Assembly (NCBI GenBank): GCA_021847105.1 | Contig: JAJZUT010000020.1 | Span: forward strand, 1-64,000 | Length of the DNA: 64,000 nucleotides | Direction of reading: 5' to 3' | Source: Pseudomonadota bacterium | Lineage (GTDB): Bacteria > Pseudomonadota > Gammaproteobacteria > Steroidobacterales > Steroidobacteraceae | Shown here: piece by piece, positions 43,855 to 52,692 of the stretch | Numbering within the stretch: the first letter of the stretch is position 1 | How the letters are laid out: the number at the start of each line of letters is the position of its first letter | Position numbers and translations under genes: made by a program | Notes under the pieces: model-generated | What the model was told of the DNA's origin: nothing | Database searches by the model: none | What the model saw: only the letters and a program-made list of their open reading frames with translations

Positions 43855-45122
43855 GCCGCGGCCTTGTGCGTCGAGCCTCGCCCCGGAGTTGAATCCAAGG
43901 CAGCGGCGACCGCGTGGGCACTGCGCATGCCGTCCTCGTGAAAGCCCCAGCCCCAGTAGGCGCCGGCGAACCACGTGCGGTTGATGCCTTGAATTTCCGC
44001 GCGCCGCCGTTGCGCCGCGACTGCCGCGTGAGTGTGTACCGGGTGCGCGTAGCGGATGGTACGCAGCACCTTGGCCGGATCGATCGCTGCGGTGCGGTTG
44101 AGCGTGACGATGAGCGGCTCCGGTGCGGGGATCCTTTGCAGCAGGTTCATGCAGTAGCTCACCGTGCACGGGGCGTGCGGCTCGCGCGGCACGTGCGCGT
44201 TCCATGCGGCCCAGGCCTTGCGATGGCGCGGCAGGAGCGAGGCGTCGGTGTGCAGCACCGCCTCGTTAGGCTGATACGCAATCGCACCGAGGATGGCGTG
44301 CTCAGCCGGGCTAGCGTCCCCGAGCAGCGCCAGGGCCTGATCGCTGTGACAGGCGAGCACGACCTGGTCGAAGCGCTCGGTGCCTCCTCCGTGGGTCACG
44401 CTGACGCCATGGGCATCGCGGCGCACTGTATGGACCGGGCAGGCGAGCCGCTCCTGCACGTGCCAGCGTGCCCGCAGCGCACGCACATAGCTCGCCGATC
44501 CTCCGCATACGACGCGCCACTCGGGCCGGCGGCGTGTCTCGAGCATCTGGTGGTTGGCCATGAACTGCACCAGATAGCGCGCGGGGAAGGACAGAATCTG
44601 TGCCGGAGGCGAGGACCACAGTGCCGATGCCATGGGCACGAGATGATCGTCGCGAAAGGCTGCGCCGTAGCCTTCCGCCGCCAGGTATTCCCCCAGCGTC
44701 GGACCCGGTTCGGCTGCCGCGAGCAGCGCGGGTGCTTCGCGGTAAAAGCGAAGCAGATCACGCACCATGCCGAGAAAGCGCGCCGAGAACAGGTTGCGCC
44801 GCTGGCAGAACAGCGTATCGAGTCGCGTGGCGTTGTATTCGAGCCCGCTCGCCTCGTTGCGCACCGAGAAGCTCATGGTGGTTGGCTGCGAGGCGACTCC
44901 GAGCTCCTTAAGCAGCGCGGTGAACAGCGGGTAGTGCCGCGGACTGAAAACGATGAAACCCGAGTCGACCGCGTAGTTGCGGCCGGCCAGAGTGATCTGG
45001 TGGGTGTGGGTGTGTCCGCCGAAGTAGGCGTTGGCCTCGTACAGGGTGACTTCGTGACGGGCCGAGAGCAGCCAGCTCGAGGCGAGTCCGGCAATCCCAG
45101 AGCCGATGACTGCGATACGCAT
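43851..45122 (-). CDS. FAD-dependent amine-oxidase-like oxidoreductase
   Basis: A 423-residue flavoprotein with the dinucleotide motif IAVIGSGIAGLASSWLLS and YEANAYFGGHTHTH, then VDSGFIVFSPRHYPLF and the C-terminal FAD-binding end WFAGAYWGWGFHEDGMRSA. This is the family of phytoene-desaturase-like/amine-oxidase-like proteins found next to DUF1365 and Cfa genes. It probably oxidises (desaturates) a lipid acyl chain. Four bases separate it from the desaturase stop; it overlaps DUF1365 by ATGA. Confidence 0.9.
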   Translation of the reverse strand: MRIAVIGSGIAGLASSWLLSARHEVTLYEANAYFGGHTHTHQITLAGRNYAVDSGFIVFSPRHYPLFTALLKELGVASQPTTMSFSVRNEASGLEYNATRLDTLFCQRRNLFSARFLGMVRDLLRFYREAPALLAAAEPGPTLGEYLAAEGYGAAFRDDHLVPMASALWSSPPAQILSFPARYLVQFMANHQMLETRRRPEWRVVCGGSASYVRALRARWHVQERLACPVHTVRRDAHGVSVTHGGGTERFDQVVLACHSDQALALLGDASPAEHAILGAIAYQPNEAVLHTDASLLPRHRKAWAAWNAHVPREPHAPCTVSYCMNLLQRIPAPEPLIVTLNRTAAIDPAKVLRTIRYAHPVHTHAAVAAQRRRAEIQGINRTWFAGAYWGWGFHEDGMRSAHAVAAALDSTPGRGSTHKAAA

Positions 45123-45126
45123 GCGC

Positions 45127-46095
45127 TCAACGCTCCGCCGACTCGAGCACGTGCGCAGGCAGTCGTTTCAGACCGCTGATCAGGCCGAGGTACGCGAGCA
45201 GCCGCAACCCATACCAGGTGAGGTCGATTTCCCACCACAGGAATCCCTGACGTGCGCTGGCCGGGAAGCGGTGATGGTTGTTGTGCCAGCCTTCGCCGAA
45301 AGTCAGCAGCGCCAGCAGCACGTTGTTGCGGCTGTCATCGGGGGTGAGGAAGCGGCGCGAGCCCCAGCGGTGGCCCAGTGAGTTGATCGTCACGGTGGCA
45401 TGGAACAGCACGACGGTCGAGATGAAAAACCCCCAGACCAGAAGCTGCGGGCCATCGGTTCCGAGCTGCGGCGCGAGTCGCTGCAGCATTGCCCCGAGAG
45501 CGTACAGCGCGAGCGCGAGCAGCACCGGCACCGCGATGTCGAAGCGGTCGAGCCAGCACAATTCGGGGTATCGGGCGAGATCCGGGACGCGCTTCAGGTC
45601 GGTGTCGAACGCGCGCCGGGTGAGGAACCACCCCATGTGGCTCCAGAGAATGCCGTGTACTCGCGGCGAATGCGGGTCATTCGGCGTGTCGGCGCTGCGG
45701 TGGTGATTGCGGTGGTGCGCGGCCCACCACAGTGGCCCGCGTTGCACGCAGGCGGCGCCAATCAGCGCGAACAGCAACTGCACCCAGCGCGAGGCACGGA
45801 ATGCGCGATGGGAAAAGCCGCGATGATAAAAGCCGGTGATGGCGAACATACGCACTGCGTACAGCACCCCGGCCACGAGCAGCGCGGTCGGGGAGACGCC
45901 GCACCACAGCGCTCCGAGACACCCCAAATGCAGCAGGATGAACGGCACCGCACGCAGCCAATCGATGCGATCTGCGCCGCTCGGATCGAGCGGGGTTCCG
46001 CTCTGGCGGGTGTCGAACCAGCGGCGCAGCGTTTCTCGGCGCGAAGGACGGGCCGTGCCGGCGGGGACGGGGGCAGGTAGCGGATACGCGCTCAT
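45127..46095 (-). CDS. Membrane fatty acid desaturase (acyl-CoA/acyl-lipid delta-9 type)
   Basis: A 322-residue membrane desaturase with all three His boxes: HRGFSHR, HHRNHH and HNNHH, in the order and spacing of delta-9 stearoyl-CoA/acyl-lipid desaturases, with four hydrophobic helices. It puts a cis double bond into acyl chains using O2 and a di-iron centre. The start at 46095 (MSAYPLP) is the likely one; there is no strong Shine-Dalgarno, and an in-frame ATG 33 codons upstream cannot be excluded. It follows the anti-sigma gene by 112 bases, the only sizeable gap in the operon's first half. Confidence 0.9.
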   Translation of the reverse strand: MSAYPLPAPVPAGTARPSRRETLRRWFDTRQSGTPLDPSGADRIDWLRAVPFILLHLGCLGALWCGVSPTALLVAGVLYAVRMFAITGFYHRGFSHRAFRASRWVQLLFALIGAACVQRGPLWWAAHHRNHHRSADTPNDPHSPRVHGILWSHMGWFLTRRAFDTDLKRVPDLARYPELCWLDRFDIAVPVLLALALYALGAMLQRLAPQLGTDGPQLLVWGFFISTVVLFHATVTINSLGHRWGSRRFLTPDDSRNNVLLALLTFGEGWHNNHHRFPASARQGFLWWEIDLTWYGLRLLAYLGLISGLKRLPAHVLESAER

Positions 46096-46207
46096 CGTGG
46101 GGCACCATCGGGGACTCTGGTGCGCTATACGGAGCGGCGCGGCATTTGGATGCACGCTTGGCTCGGCGTGCATCGCCCCCGGGGCGCTCCCTAGGAACGG
46201 GGACGGC

Positions 46208-46984
46208 TCAGACTGCTCGGTGCAGCGCGCGGCCGAGACGCAGAGCCGCCGCCGCGGGGCCGGCGGCGGCGGGCGCTGCACCGATGGCGCCGGCGGCGAT
46301 CACCGGTCCGGTCGGTGCTCCCGTGGGCGATCCGCCCTGAGGCTCGATCGAGACTGCGAGGCGGGCAGTGGGTCCGAGGCGCGCGACCAGGCGGGCGCTC
46401 AGTCGCAGCGTGATCGGTGCCCGGGTCGATATCAGGCCGACCGCAATCGGTCGACCGCCCTCGGGAATGAGCCATAGCTCGGGCGTGCGGTCCGCCTGCA
46501 CCGGCAGCGGGGTGGCCGGCACCACGATCATGCGCGCGTTGCCGATGTCCATCGTGGCGGTCCAACCGACTTGGCCGTCGTTTTCCGTGATGGTCGCCGC
46601 CATGTACGGGATGGCCGGCGTGGGCGGGCGGTGTACGAGCAGGAATACCAAAGCGGCGCAGGCCCCCGCGAGCAGCGCCCCGCTGCCGAGGGTCAGCCAG
46701 TGCCACAGCCGCAGGTTCTCCCAGAGCCGCCCGCCGCTCTCGGCAGCGGGGCGGTCGAATTCGAGCCGAGTGCAAATGCGCTGCCAGAGCCGCGGCGGGG
46801 GCGTCTCGGGCTTGACGGCCTCCGCGAGCGGCGCGAGCCGCCGCGCCCACTCTGCGACCGCGCTCGCCGCCGCACCGCCGGCGGCGAGTTCCTGCGCCAT
46901 CGCGGCGCGCGCATCGGCGTCGAGCACGCCAAGCACGTACTCGGCACAGCGCAAATCGCCATCGTCGTTCAGCGGCGTGTTCAT
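46208..46984 (-). CDS. RskA-family anti-sigma factor
   Basis: A 258-residue protein. A cytoplasmic N-terminus (RCAEYVLGVLDADARAAMAQELA..., an anti-sigma ZAS-like helical part without the full zinc motif) is followed by one membrane helix (about 97-118, LTLGSGALLAGACAALVFLL) and a periplasmic RskA domain ending ISTRAPITLRL and SIEPQGGSPTGAPTGPVI. RskA proteins hold SigK-type sigma factors at the membrane and release them on proteolysis. The last 25 residues are Ala-rich and exceed the usual end of the domain. It overlaps the sigma gene by ATGA. Confidence 0.88.
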   Translation of the reverse strand: MNTPLNDDGDLRCAEYVLGVLDADARAAMAQELAAGGAAASAVAEWARRLAPLAEAVKPETPPPRLWQRICTRLEFDRPAAESGGRLWENLRLWHWLTLGSGALLAGACAALVFLLVHRPPTPAIPYMAATITENDGQVGWTATMDIGNARMIVVPATPLPVQADRTPELWLIPEGGRPIAVGLISTRAPITLRLSARLVARLGPTARLAVSIEPQGGSPTGAPTGPVIAAGAIGAAPAAAGPAAAALRLGRALHRAV

Positions 46985-47538
46985 GTCTCGAGGCAGGTGC
47001 GCAATTGCAGAAGAGCCCTACGGATCCAGCTTTTCATCGTGGCGAGCGGCACTTCGCACCGTATCGCCAATTCCTTATACGTAGCACCGCTGAAGAAGGC
47101 TTCACGCACCGAGCGGCTGTATTTTGTGTCCAGCTGGCCGAGGCAACGCTCAAGGCGCCGATAATCCTCGCTGGCCTCGGCGTCGGCGGCTGGCCCGCGG
47201 CTCTCATCGGGTAGTTCCTCGAGGCCGAGCGGGTCGCTCGAGGTGTCCTCGCGACGCTGGCGCAGCCGGTCGATGGCCCGGTTGCGCACCAGGGTTGTGA
47301 GCCAGGTGTTGGCGCTCGCGAGGGTCGAGTCATAACCGTCCGCGCGGCGCCAGATCGAGATGAATGCCTCCTGGAGGACCTCCTCGGCTTCACCGCGGTC
47401 GCGCAACATGCGCACGCACAGGCCAAACAGTCGCGCGGAGGTGAGCTCGTATAGACGGGAGAATGCGGCTCGGTCACGCATCGCGGTGCGGATGAGCAGC
47501 CGTTCGAGCGTCTCGGTCTCGGAGGACGTGTCGTTCAT
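46981..47538 (-). CDS. ECF RNA polymerase sigma factor
   Basis: A 185-residue sigma-70 family protein of the extracytoplasmic-function type. Region 2 (about 25-90) reads FSRLYELTSARLFGLCVRMLRDRGEAEEVLQEAFISIWRRADGYD, region 4 (about 130-182) LDTKYSRSVREAFFSGATYKELAIRCEVPLATMKSWIRRALLQLR. It is first in an operon with its anti-sigma factor and eight lipid genes, and should direct transcription of that operon. The start ATG is at 47538; an open frame extends 65 codons upstream without conservation. The stress signal is unknown; comparable clusters answer to singlet oxygen or organic peroxide. Confidence 0.92.
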   Translation of the reverse strand: MNDTSSETETLERLLIRTAMRDRAAFSRLYELTSARLFGLCVRMLRDRGEAEEVLQEAFISIWRRADGYDSTLASANTWLTTLVRNRAIDRLRQRREDTSSDPLGLEELPDESRGPAADAEASEDYRRLERCLGQLDTKYSRSVREAFFSGATYKELAIRCEVPLATMKSWIRRALLQLRTCLET

Positions 47539-47928
47539 CAACTGACCGCGCCGCAGTGCCTGTTGTGGGGGACGAGCCCGAGGCAGACCACGGCTCTGCT
47601 CATCCGAGGGTTGCGTCCGGGCGTGCCGATTGTCATTGAAAATACCGTCCCGTTCAAGCACGCCGTCCAGCCCGCGGCTGCGCCTGATCCGCAAGTCGGT
47701 ATTTGCCGCAGCGCAGGGTGTATCGGTCGCCATTCCCGTGCCTGAGCAGCTGTACTAATCTGCGCGTGCCATGACAAGGCGCAGCGCGTTTTTTTCAGTG
47801 CGCAGCCGTTGTGCGGCGCACGATAGGCCGCGAAAGGAATGCGCTCCTGCCCGTGTCCGATCGAGTTCGATCCGGCGCCCAGTGTCCGCCATTGCGGTGC
47901 GCGGTTGCCGTCTTAGAGGGTGCAAACG
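47539..47928. other. Divergent intergenic region between the ECF operon and cydA
   Basis: Holds the promoters for both operons. On the plus strand CTGCGC (47760-47765) pairs with GCGCAG (47779-47784), shortly followed by seven Ts (47789-47795), a terminator-like structure inside the cydA leader. No perfect FNR box was found. No ECF promoter motif could be assigned with confidence. AGAGGG at 47915-47920 is the ribosome binding site of cydA. Confidence 0.45.
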
Positions 47929-49539
47929 ATGATTAACGGAACCGTTGTTGACCTGTCTCGTATCCAGTTCGCAGCGACCGCGCTGTATCACTTTCTGTTC
48001 GTGCCCCTGACGCTCGGGCTGAGCTTCCTGCTCGCGGCCATGGAGACGGTCTACGTCACCACCGGCAAGCCAATCTACAAGCAGATGGCGATGTTCTGGA
48101 GCCGGTTGTTCATGATCAACTTCGCGCTGGGCGTAGCGACCGGACTCACCATGGAGTTCCAGTTCGGCACGAACTGGTCGTTTTACTCGAGCTTCGTTGG
48201 CGACATCTTCGGCGCGCCGCTCGCCATCGAGGGCCTCATGGCCTTCTTCATGGAATCAACCTTTGTCGGCTTGATGGTGTTCGGCTGGCAGCGCCTGTCC
48301 AAGGGACAACACCTGGCAGTCACCTGGCTGGTGGCGCTTGGCTCGAATCTCTCGGCGCTGTGGATCCTGGTCGCCAATGGATTTATGCAAAATCCCAAGG
48401 GCGCGGCATTTGATCCGATCACCATGCGGATGCATCTGACCAGTTTCCAGCAACTGATCTTCAGCCCCGATGCGCAGTCCAAGTTCGTCCATACCAGCAT
48501 CGCCGGGTACGTGACCGGTGCGGTGTTCGTCGCCGGCGTGAGTGCGTTCTACATGCTGCGCAAGCGGCACATGGATCTCGCCAAGCGTTCCTTTCGGATT
48601 GCTGTGCTGTTTGGTGTGCTCGCCACCATCGGCGTGGTGACGCTGGGCGATGCGCTCGGATTCGTGGACGCCAAGGCGCAGCCGACCAAGCTTGCCGCCA
48701 TGGAGGGGCTGTGGCGAAGCGAGCCGGCGCCCATGCCGTTCAATGTTATCGCCATCCCCGAACAGTCCGAGCAGCGCAACATCGATGCGGTGCAGGTGCC
48801 TGCGGTGCTCTCGCTGCTGGTCACACACTCGCTTACCGGCACGGTTCCGGCCATCGATACGCTCGAGAAGCGGGCGGAACAGAGGATCGAGAACGGCATT
48901 CCGGCGGTCGAGGCGCTGAAGGCGCTCTCGCACGATCCGCAGGACGCGAGCGCCATGGCGCAGTTCGATGCACACAAGGCCGACCTCGGCTACGGCTTTC
49001 TGGTGCAGCGCTACGCGCCGCACCTCAGCGAGGTCACCCCGAGCGAGATCCAGAAGGCGGCGAAGGATTCCATTCCGCCCGTGGCGGCGGTGTTCTGGTC
49101 CTTCCGGGCGATGGTCGGCATGGGGCTGCTGATGCTTGCGTTCTTCGTGCTCGCCACGCTGTACTCGCTGCGCGACCGGATCCAGAAGAAAACCTGGATA
49201 CTCAAGGTCGCCGTCTGGATGATTCCGGTTCCGTTCCTCGCCGATGAGGCCGGTTGGCTGGTCGCCGAGCTCGGCCGGCAGCCTTGGACGGTATACGGCG
49301 TGCTGCCGACCTGGATGAGCGCCTCGACGCACAGCGTCGGGTACATGGCGTTTTCCCTGATTGGTTTCGTAGCCTTGTATTCGGTGTTCATTGCCGTCGA
49401 GATGTATCTGATGGTCCGCGCCATCAGACTCGGTCCGCCGGAGCATGGCGGGGGAGACGCAGAGCGTCCGCTGTCGCGTCCGACGCTCGCGCCGCGGCCG
49501 GTTCCGGCTGCGCCCTACGGCACCAAACTGGAGGGTTGA
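47929..49539 (+). CDS. cydA: Cytochrome bd-I quinol oxidase subunit I
   Basis: A 536-residue inner-membrane protein. The heme and proton-channel residues of E. coli CydA are all present two positions later: His21, Glu101, Glu109, His188 and Met395. The quinol (Q) loop is of the long E. coli type (WRSEPAPMPF to KDSIPPVAAVFWSFRAMVGMG). It oxidises ubiquinol and reduces O2 to water with high affinity. The ATG at 47929 has AGAGGG 8 bases upstream; a GTG three codons earlier would overlap that site. Confidence 0.97.
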   Translation: MINGTVVDLSRIQFAATALYHFLFVPLTLGLSFLLAAMETVYVTTGKPIYKQMAMFWSRLFMINFALGVATGLTMEFQFGTNWSFYSSFVGDIFGAPLAIEGLMAFFMESTFVGLMVFGWQRLSKGQHLAVTWLVALGSNLSALWILVANGFMQNPKGAAFDPITMRMHLTSFQQLIFSPDAQSKFVHTSIAGYVTGAVFVAGVSAFYMLRKRHMDLAKRSFRIAVLFGVLATIGVVTLGDALGFVDAKAQPTKLAAMEGLWRSEPAPMPFNVIAIPEQSEQRNIDAVQVPAVLSLLVTHSLTGTVPAIDTLEKRAEQRIENGIPAVEALKALSHDPQDASAMAQFDAHKADLGYGFLVQRYAPHLSEVTPSEIQKAAKDSIPPVAAVFWSFRAMVGMGLLMLAFFVLATLYSLRDRIQKKTWILKVAVWMIPVPFLADEAGWLVAELGRQPWTVYGVLPTWMSASTHSVGYMAFSLIGFVALYSVFIAVEMYLMVRAIRLGPPEHGGGDAERPLSRPTLAPRPVPAAPYGTKLEG

Positions 49540-49542
49540 GTC

Positions 49543-50673
49543 ATGAATACATTTGCAATCGCGCAAGTGATCTGGTGGGTGCTGCTTGGCGTGCTGCTCA
49601 TGGGTCTTGCCGTCATGGTCGGCATGGACATGGGCGTCGGTGCGATCCTGCGTTACGTGGGACGCACCGACACGGAGCGACGCGTGGCGCTGAACATCAT
49701 CGGCCCACACTGGGATGGCAATCAGGTCTGGTTCATTCTGGGCGGCGGCGCGATTTTCGCGGCATTCCCGCTCATTTACGCCACGGCGTTCTCTGGCTTT
49801 TACGTGGTAATGCTGCTGTTGCTTTGGACCATGATCATGCGGCCGATCGGCTTCGAGTACCGCAGCCGCATCGACAATCCGGCCTGGCGTAATGTGTGGG
49901 ATTGGGCGCTCGTGGTAAGCGGGGCGGTGCCGATGATCGTGTTTGGGGCCGCTTTCGGCAATCTCTTCCACGGGGTGCCGTTTCACTTCGACTGGGACAT
50001 GACCTCGTACTACACGGGCAGCTTTCTCTCGCTGTTGAACCCGTTCGCCGTGATGGCCGGCGTGTTGTCGCTGTCGCTGTCGGCCATGATGGGCTCGTTG
50101 ACGGTCATGAGCGGCGCCGAAGGTGCGCCGTATCAACGCGCTCGCGCTTTGGCACAGATCGCTGGACTGGTGGCGATCGCGCTGTTTGCGATTGGCGGGT
50201 TCTGGGTGCATGCGCTGCCCGGCTACCAACTGCTCAGTGTGCCTGGGCTCGGCGTGCCGCAGACCCCGCTGCAGCAGACCGTCGGCGTTGGCGGTAGCTG
50301 GCTGCAGAACTTCGGTACGCATCCGCTGCTGTGGCTCGCGCCGCTGCTCGGCTTCACGGGCATGCTGGGGGCGGTGTTCGCGGCCCGAGCCGGACGCTCG
50401 CACCTGGGTTGGTGGCTCGGTGCCGGCGCTTGGATCGGCGTGATCGGTAGTGCGGGGGCGGCACTGTTCCCCTTCATGCTGCCCTCGAGCAGCGATCCGT
50501 CGATGAGCCTGACCGTGTGGAACTCGAGTTCGAGCGAGCTGACGCTGTTGTGGATGATCGGGTTCGCCGCGGTGTTTGTTCCGCTGATTCTGTGGTACAC
50601 CAGCTGGGCATTCTGGGTAATGCGCGGCAAGGTGACGGAGGATGCGGTGGTCCACGACGAACACGCTTACTGA
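49543..50673 (+). CDS. cydB: Cytochrome bd-I quinol oxidase subunit II
   Basis: A 376-residue membrane protein, full length for CydB: start MNTFAIAQVIWWVLLGVLLMGLAVMVGMDMGVGAIL, NIIGPHWDGNQVWFILGGGAIFAAFPLIYA, FRQ-region equivalent YRSRIDNPAWRNVWDWALV, and the end WNSSSSELTLLWMIGFAAVFVPLILWYTSWAFWVMRGKV. It is the structural partner of CydA. It begins 3 bases after the cydA stop. Confidence 0.96.
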   Translation: MNTFAIAQVIWWVLLGVLLMGLAVMVGMDMGVGAILRYVGRTDTERRVALNIIGPHWDGNQVWFILGGGAIFAAFPLIYATAFSGFYVVMLLLLWTMIMRPIGFEYRSRIDNPAWRNVWDWALVVSGAVPMIVFGAAFGNLFHGVPFHFDWDMTSYYTGSFLSLLNPFAVMAGVLSLSLSAMMGSLTVMSGAEGAPYQRARALAQIAGLVAIALFAIGGFWVHALPGYQLLSVPGLGVPQTPLQQTVGVGGSWLQNFGTHPLLWLAPLLGFTGMLGAVFAARAGRSHLGWWLGAGAWIGVIGSAGAALFPFMLPSSSDPSMSLTVWNSSSSELTLLWMIGFAAVFVPLILWYTSWAFWVMRGKVTEDAVVHDEHAY

Positions 50674-50683
50674 GGGCACGAAG

Positions 50684-50899
50684 ATGCGCAGCTTTCTCTA
50701 CTTCGTTCTGTTTCTGCTTCTGGCCATCATCGTCACTGTGCTTGCGGCAATCCTCGGCAACGAAGGGGCGTGGTACTTCGCGTGGCTCATCGGCACAACC
50801 ATGATCGTGCTGGTGAGCGCCGCTGGCGGCGCGATGCTCGATGCTCACGAGGAGCACCTCGCGCAGTCGCAGTCGGGCGAGCAGCGCCCCCAGAGCTGA
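50684..50899 (+). CDS. cydX: CydX-like small subunit with an extra N-terminal helix
   Basis: A 71-residue protein. Residues 29-58 (AWYFAWLIGTTMIVLVSAAG then GAMLDAHEEH) match E. coli CydX (WYFAWILGTLLA...ALALEHVE). Unlike the 37-residue CydX it starts with another hydrophobic segment (MRSFLYFVLFLLLAIIVTVL), giving two membrane helices. GAGGG lies 8 bases before the ATG, so the long form is translated as such. CydX stabilises the bd oxidase hemes. The extra helix might replace another small subunit (CydH/CydY type) but that is inference. Confidence 0.8.
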   Translation: MRSFLYFVLFLLLAIIVTVLAAILGNEGAWYFAWLIGTTMIVLVSAAGGAMLDAHEEHLAQSQSGEQRPQS

Positions 50900-50913
50900 T
50901 CGGGTCAGGGTAA

Positions 50914-52692
50914 GTGTCTGACGCCGGGGCGGGCGTAAGAGCGTCCGGTTCGCCCGACAGTCGCGCCGCGGCGCAATGGCTGCACCGGCAGGCCCGCCGA
51001 ATCCGCGGGCCGCTGGTGCGCACCGCGGTGCTGTCCGCCTTGCAGGCCTGCGCACTGGTGGCGCAGGCCTGGGTGCTCTCTGCGCTCCTGGTCGCCGGGG
51101 TGTTCGCGCACGCCCCGTTGACCCGGCTCTGGCCGCTCTGGCTGACTCTGCTTGTCCTTGCCCTGCTTCGTTTGGTGATCGCCGTGAGCGCACGGCGGGC
51201 CGCATTTCGCGGCGCTCAACGGCTCGCGCAGACGCTGCGCGCCCGGTTGCTGCACGGTGCCCAGGCGCTCGGTCCCTATGGCCTGCGGGCTCAGGCGAGC
51301 GGCGATCTGATCACTCGCCTGGTCGATGGCATCGAGGCCATCCTCGGGTACTTCGCGCGCTATCTGCCACAGATGCTGGCCGCGGTTCTTGTGCCGAGCC
51401 TGCTTGTGCTGTGCATCTTGCCGGTGGACTGGCTCTCTGGACTGATCTTGCTGCTCACCGCGCCGCTCATCCCGCTGTTCATGGTGCTCGTCGGCAGGGC
51501 GGCCGCGCGGGCGAGCGAGCATCGTTATGCCCAGTTGACGCGACTTGGCGCGACCTTCATCGAAGCACTCGGCGGCCTGCTTACCCTGCGCCAGCTCGGG
51601 GCTGCCGAGCGGTTTGCGGTACGGCTCGAGTCCGAAAGCGAGGCGTATCGAACGCTCACCATGCAGGTGCTGCGTGTGGCGTTCCTATCCGCACTGGTGC
51701 TCGAGTTCTTCGCGATGGTGAGCATAGCCATCGTCGCAGTGCTGATCGGCTTTCGGCTCCTGTGGGGCGAGTTGCCGTTGCGCGCCGGTCTGTTCGTGCT
51801 GCTGCTGGCCCCGGAGTTCTATCTGCCGCTGCGCGCGTTGGGGGCGCAGCGGCACACTCGGATGGACGCGCTGGCGGCGGCACAGCATCTGGCGTCGTTC
51901 GATGCGACAGCACCCGCGCCCGACGCGGCCGCCGCGGCCGCCGCGCCGGTGTTCTGCGGCTCATCACCGCAGATTCGCCTGGAGGGCGTCACCTACCGGC
52001 ATCCGGGCCGTGAGGCGGGCGTACGCGAGTGCGATCTGGTGCTCCGGCCGGGTCAGGTGACGGCGCTCGTTGGGACAACCGGGAGCGGCAAGAGCACGCT
52101 GCTCAGTTTGCTGCTCGGCTTTGTCGCACCCGAGCACGGCCGGATCCTCGTCGATGGTGCCGATCTCGCCCGGCACGATTTGACCGAGTGGCGCAAGTGC
52201 CTGGCCTGGGTGCCGCAGCAGGCGCATATATTCGAGGGGACGGTGCGCGAGAATCTCCTGCTTGCCGAGCCCGGTGCCGCTGCGGCCGCGCTCAGCCGTG
52301 CAGTCGAGGTCAGTGGCTTTGCCGAGGTGCTGGCGAGGCTGCCGGGAGGGTGGGATACGGTGCTCGGTGAGCGCGGGCTGGGCCTGTCCGGCGGTGAGCT
52401 GCAGCGCTTGGCACTGGCGCGCGCGCTGCTGCGCGAGCGGGCCTCCGTGTGGCTGCTCGATGAGCCGACGGCACACCTGGATGACGCCGGCGCGCGCGCA
52501 ATCGAGGCATTAATCCGTGCCGTGGCGGCCCGCCGCACTGTTTTGCTGGCGGTGCATCGATTGGCGGCGGCACGCTCTGCCGACTGGCTCGTCGTACTGC
52601 GCAACGGGCGGATCGTCGAACAAGGCGTGCCGCTCGAGCTTGAGCGCACGGGTGGCGCGTTCAGCGCGCTACTGCAGGCCGAGCAGTCATGA
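50914..52692 (+). CDS. cydD: Heterodimeric glutathione/cysteine ABC exporter subunit CydD
   Basis: A 592-residue ABC exporter half with six membrane helices (about 35-320) and an ATPase with Walker A GTTGSGKST, signature LSGGELQRLALARALL and Walker B VWLLDEPTAHLD. Start GTG at 50914. CydDC exports thiols to the periplasm and is required for assembling cytochrome bd; its place right after cydABX and the ATGA overlap with cydC fit this. Confidence 0.93.
   Translation: MSDAGAGVRASGSPDSRAAAQWLHRQARRIRGPLVRTAVLSALQACALVAQAWVLSALLVAGVFAHAPLTRLWPLWLTLLVLALLRLVIAVSARRAAFRGAQRLAQTLRARLLHGAQALGPYGLRAQASGDLITRLVDGIEAILGYFARYLPQMLAAVLVPSLLVLCILPVDWLSGLILLLTAPLIPLFMVLVGRAAARASEHRYAQLTRLGATFIEALGGLLTLRQLGAAERFAVRLESESEAYRTLTMQVLRVAFLSALVLEFFAMVSIAIVAVLIGFRLLWGELPLRAGLFVLLLAPEFYLPLRALGAQRHTRMDALAAAQHLASFDATAPAPDAAAAAAAPVFCGSSPQIRLEGVTYRHPGREAGVRECDLVLRPGQVTALVGTTGSGKSTLLSLLLGFVAPEHGRILVDGADLARHDLTEWRKCLAWVPQQAHIFEGTVRENLLLAEPGAAAAALSRAVEVSGFAEVLARLPGGWDTVLGERGLGLSGGELQRLALARALLRERASVWLLDEPTAHLDDAGARAIEALIRAVAARRTVLLAVHRLAAARSADWLVVLRNGRIVEQGVPLELERTGGAFSALLQAEQS

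Noticed and set aside
47641..47720. ECF-type promoter (TGATCC-like) in front of the sigma gene
   Set aside because: A TGATCC occurs but on the plus strand, the wrong direction for the sigma operon, and no matching -10 element is seen.
48256..50679. Open minus-strand frame of about 800 codons
   Set aside because: Antisense shadow of cydA and cydB, low-complexity polar translation, no start signal.
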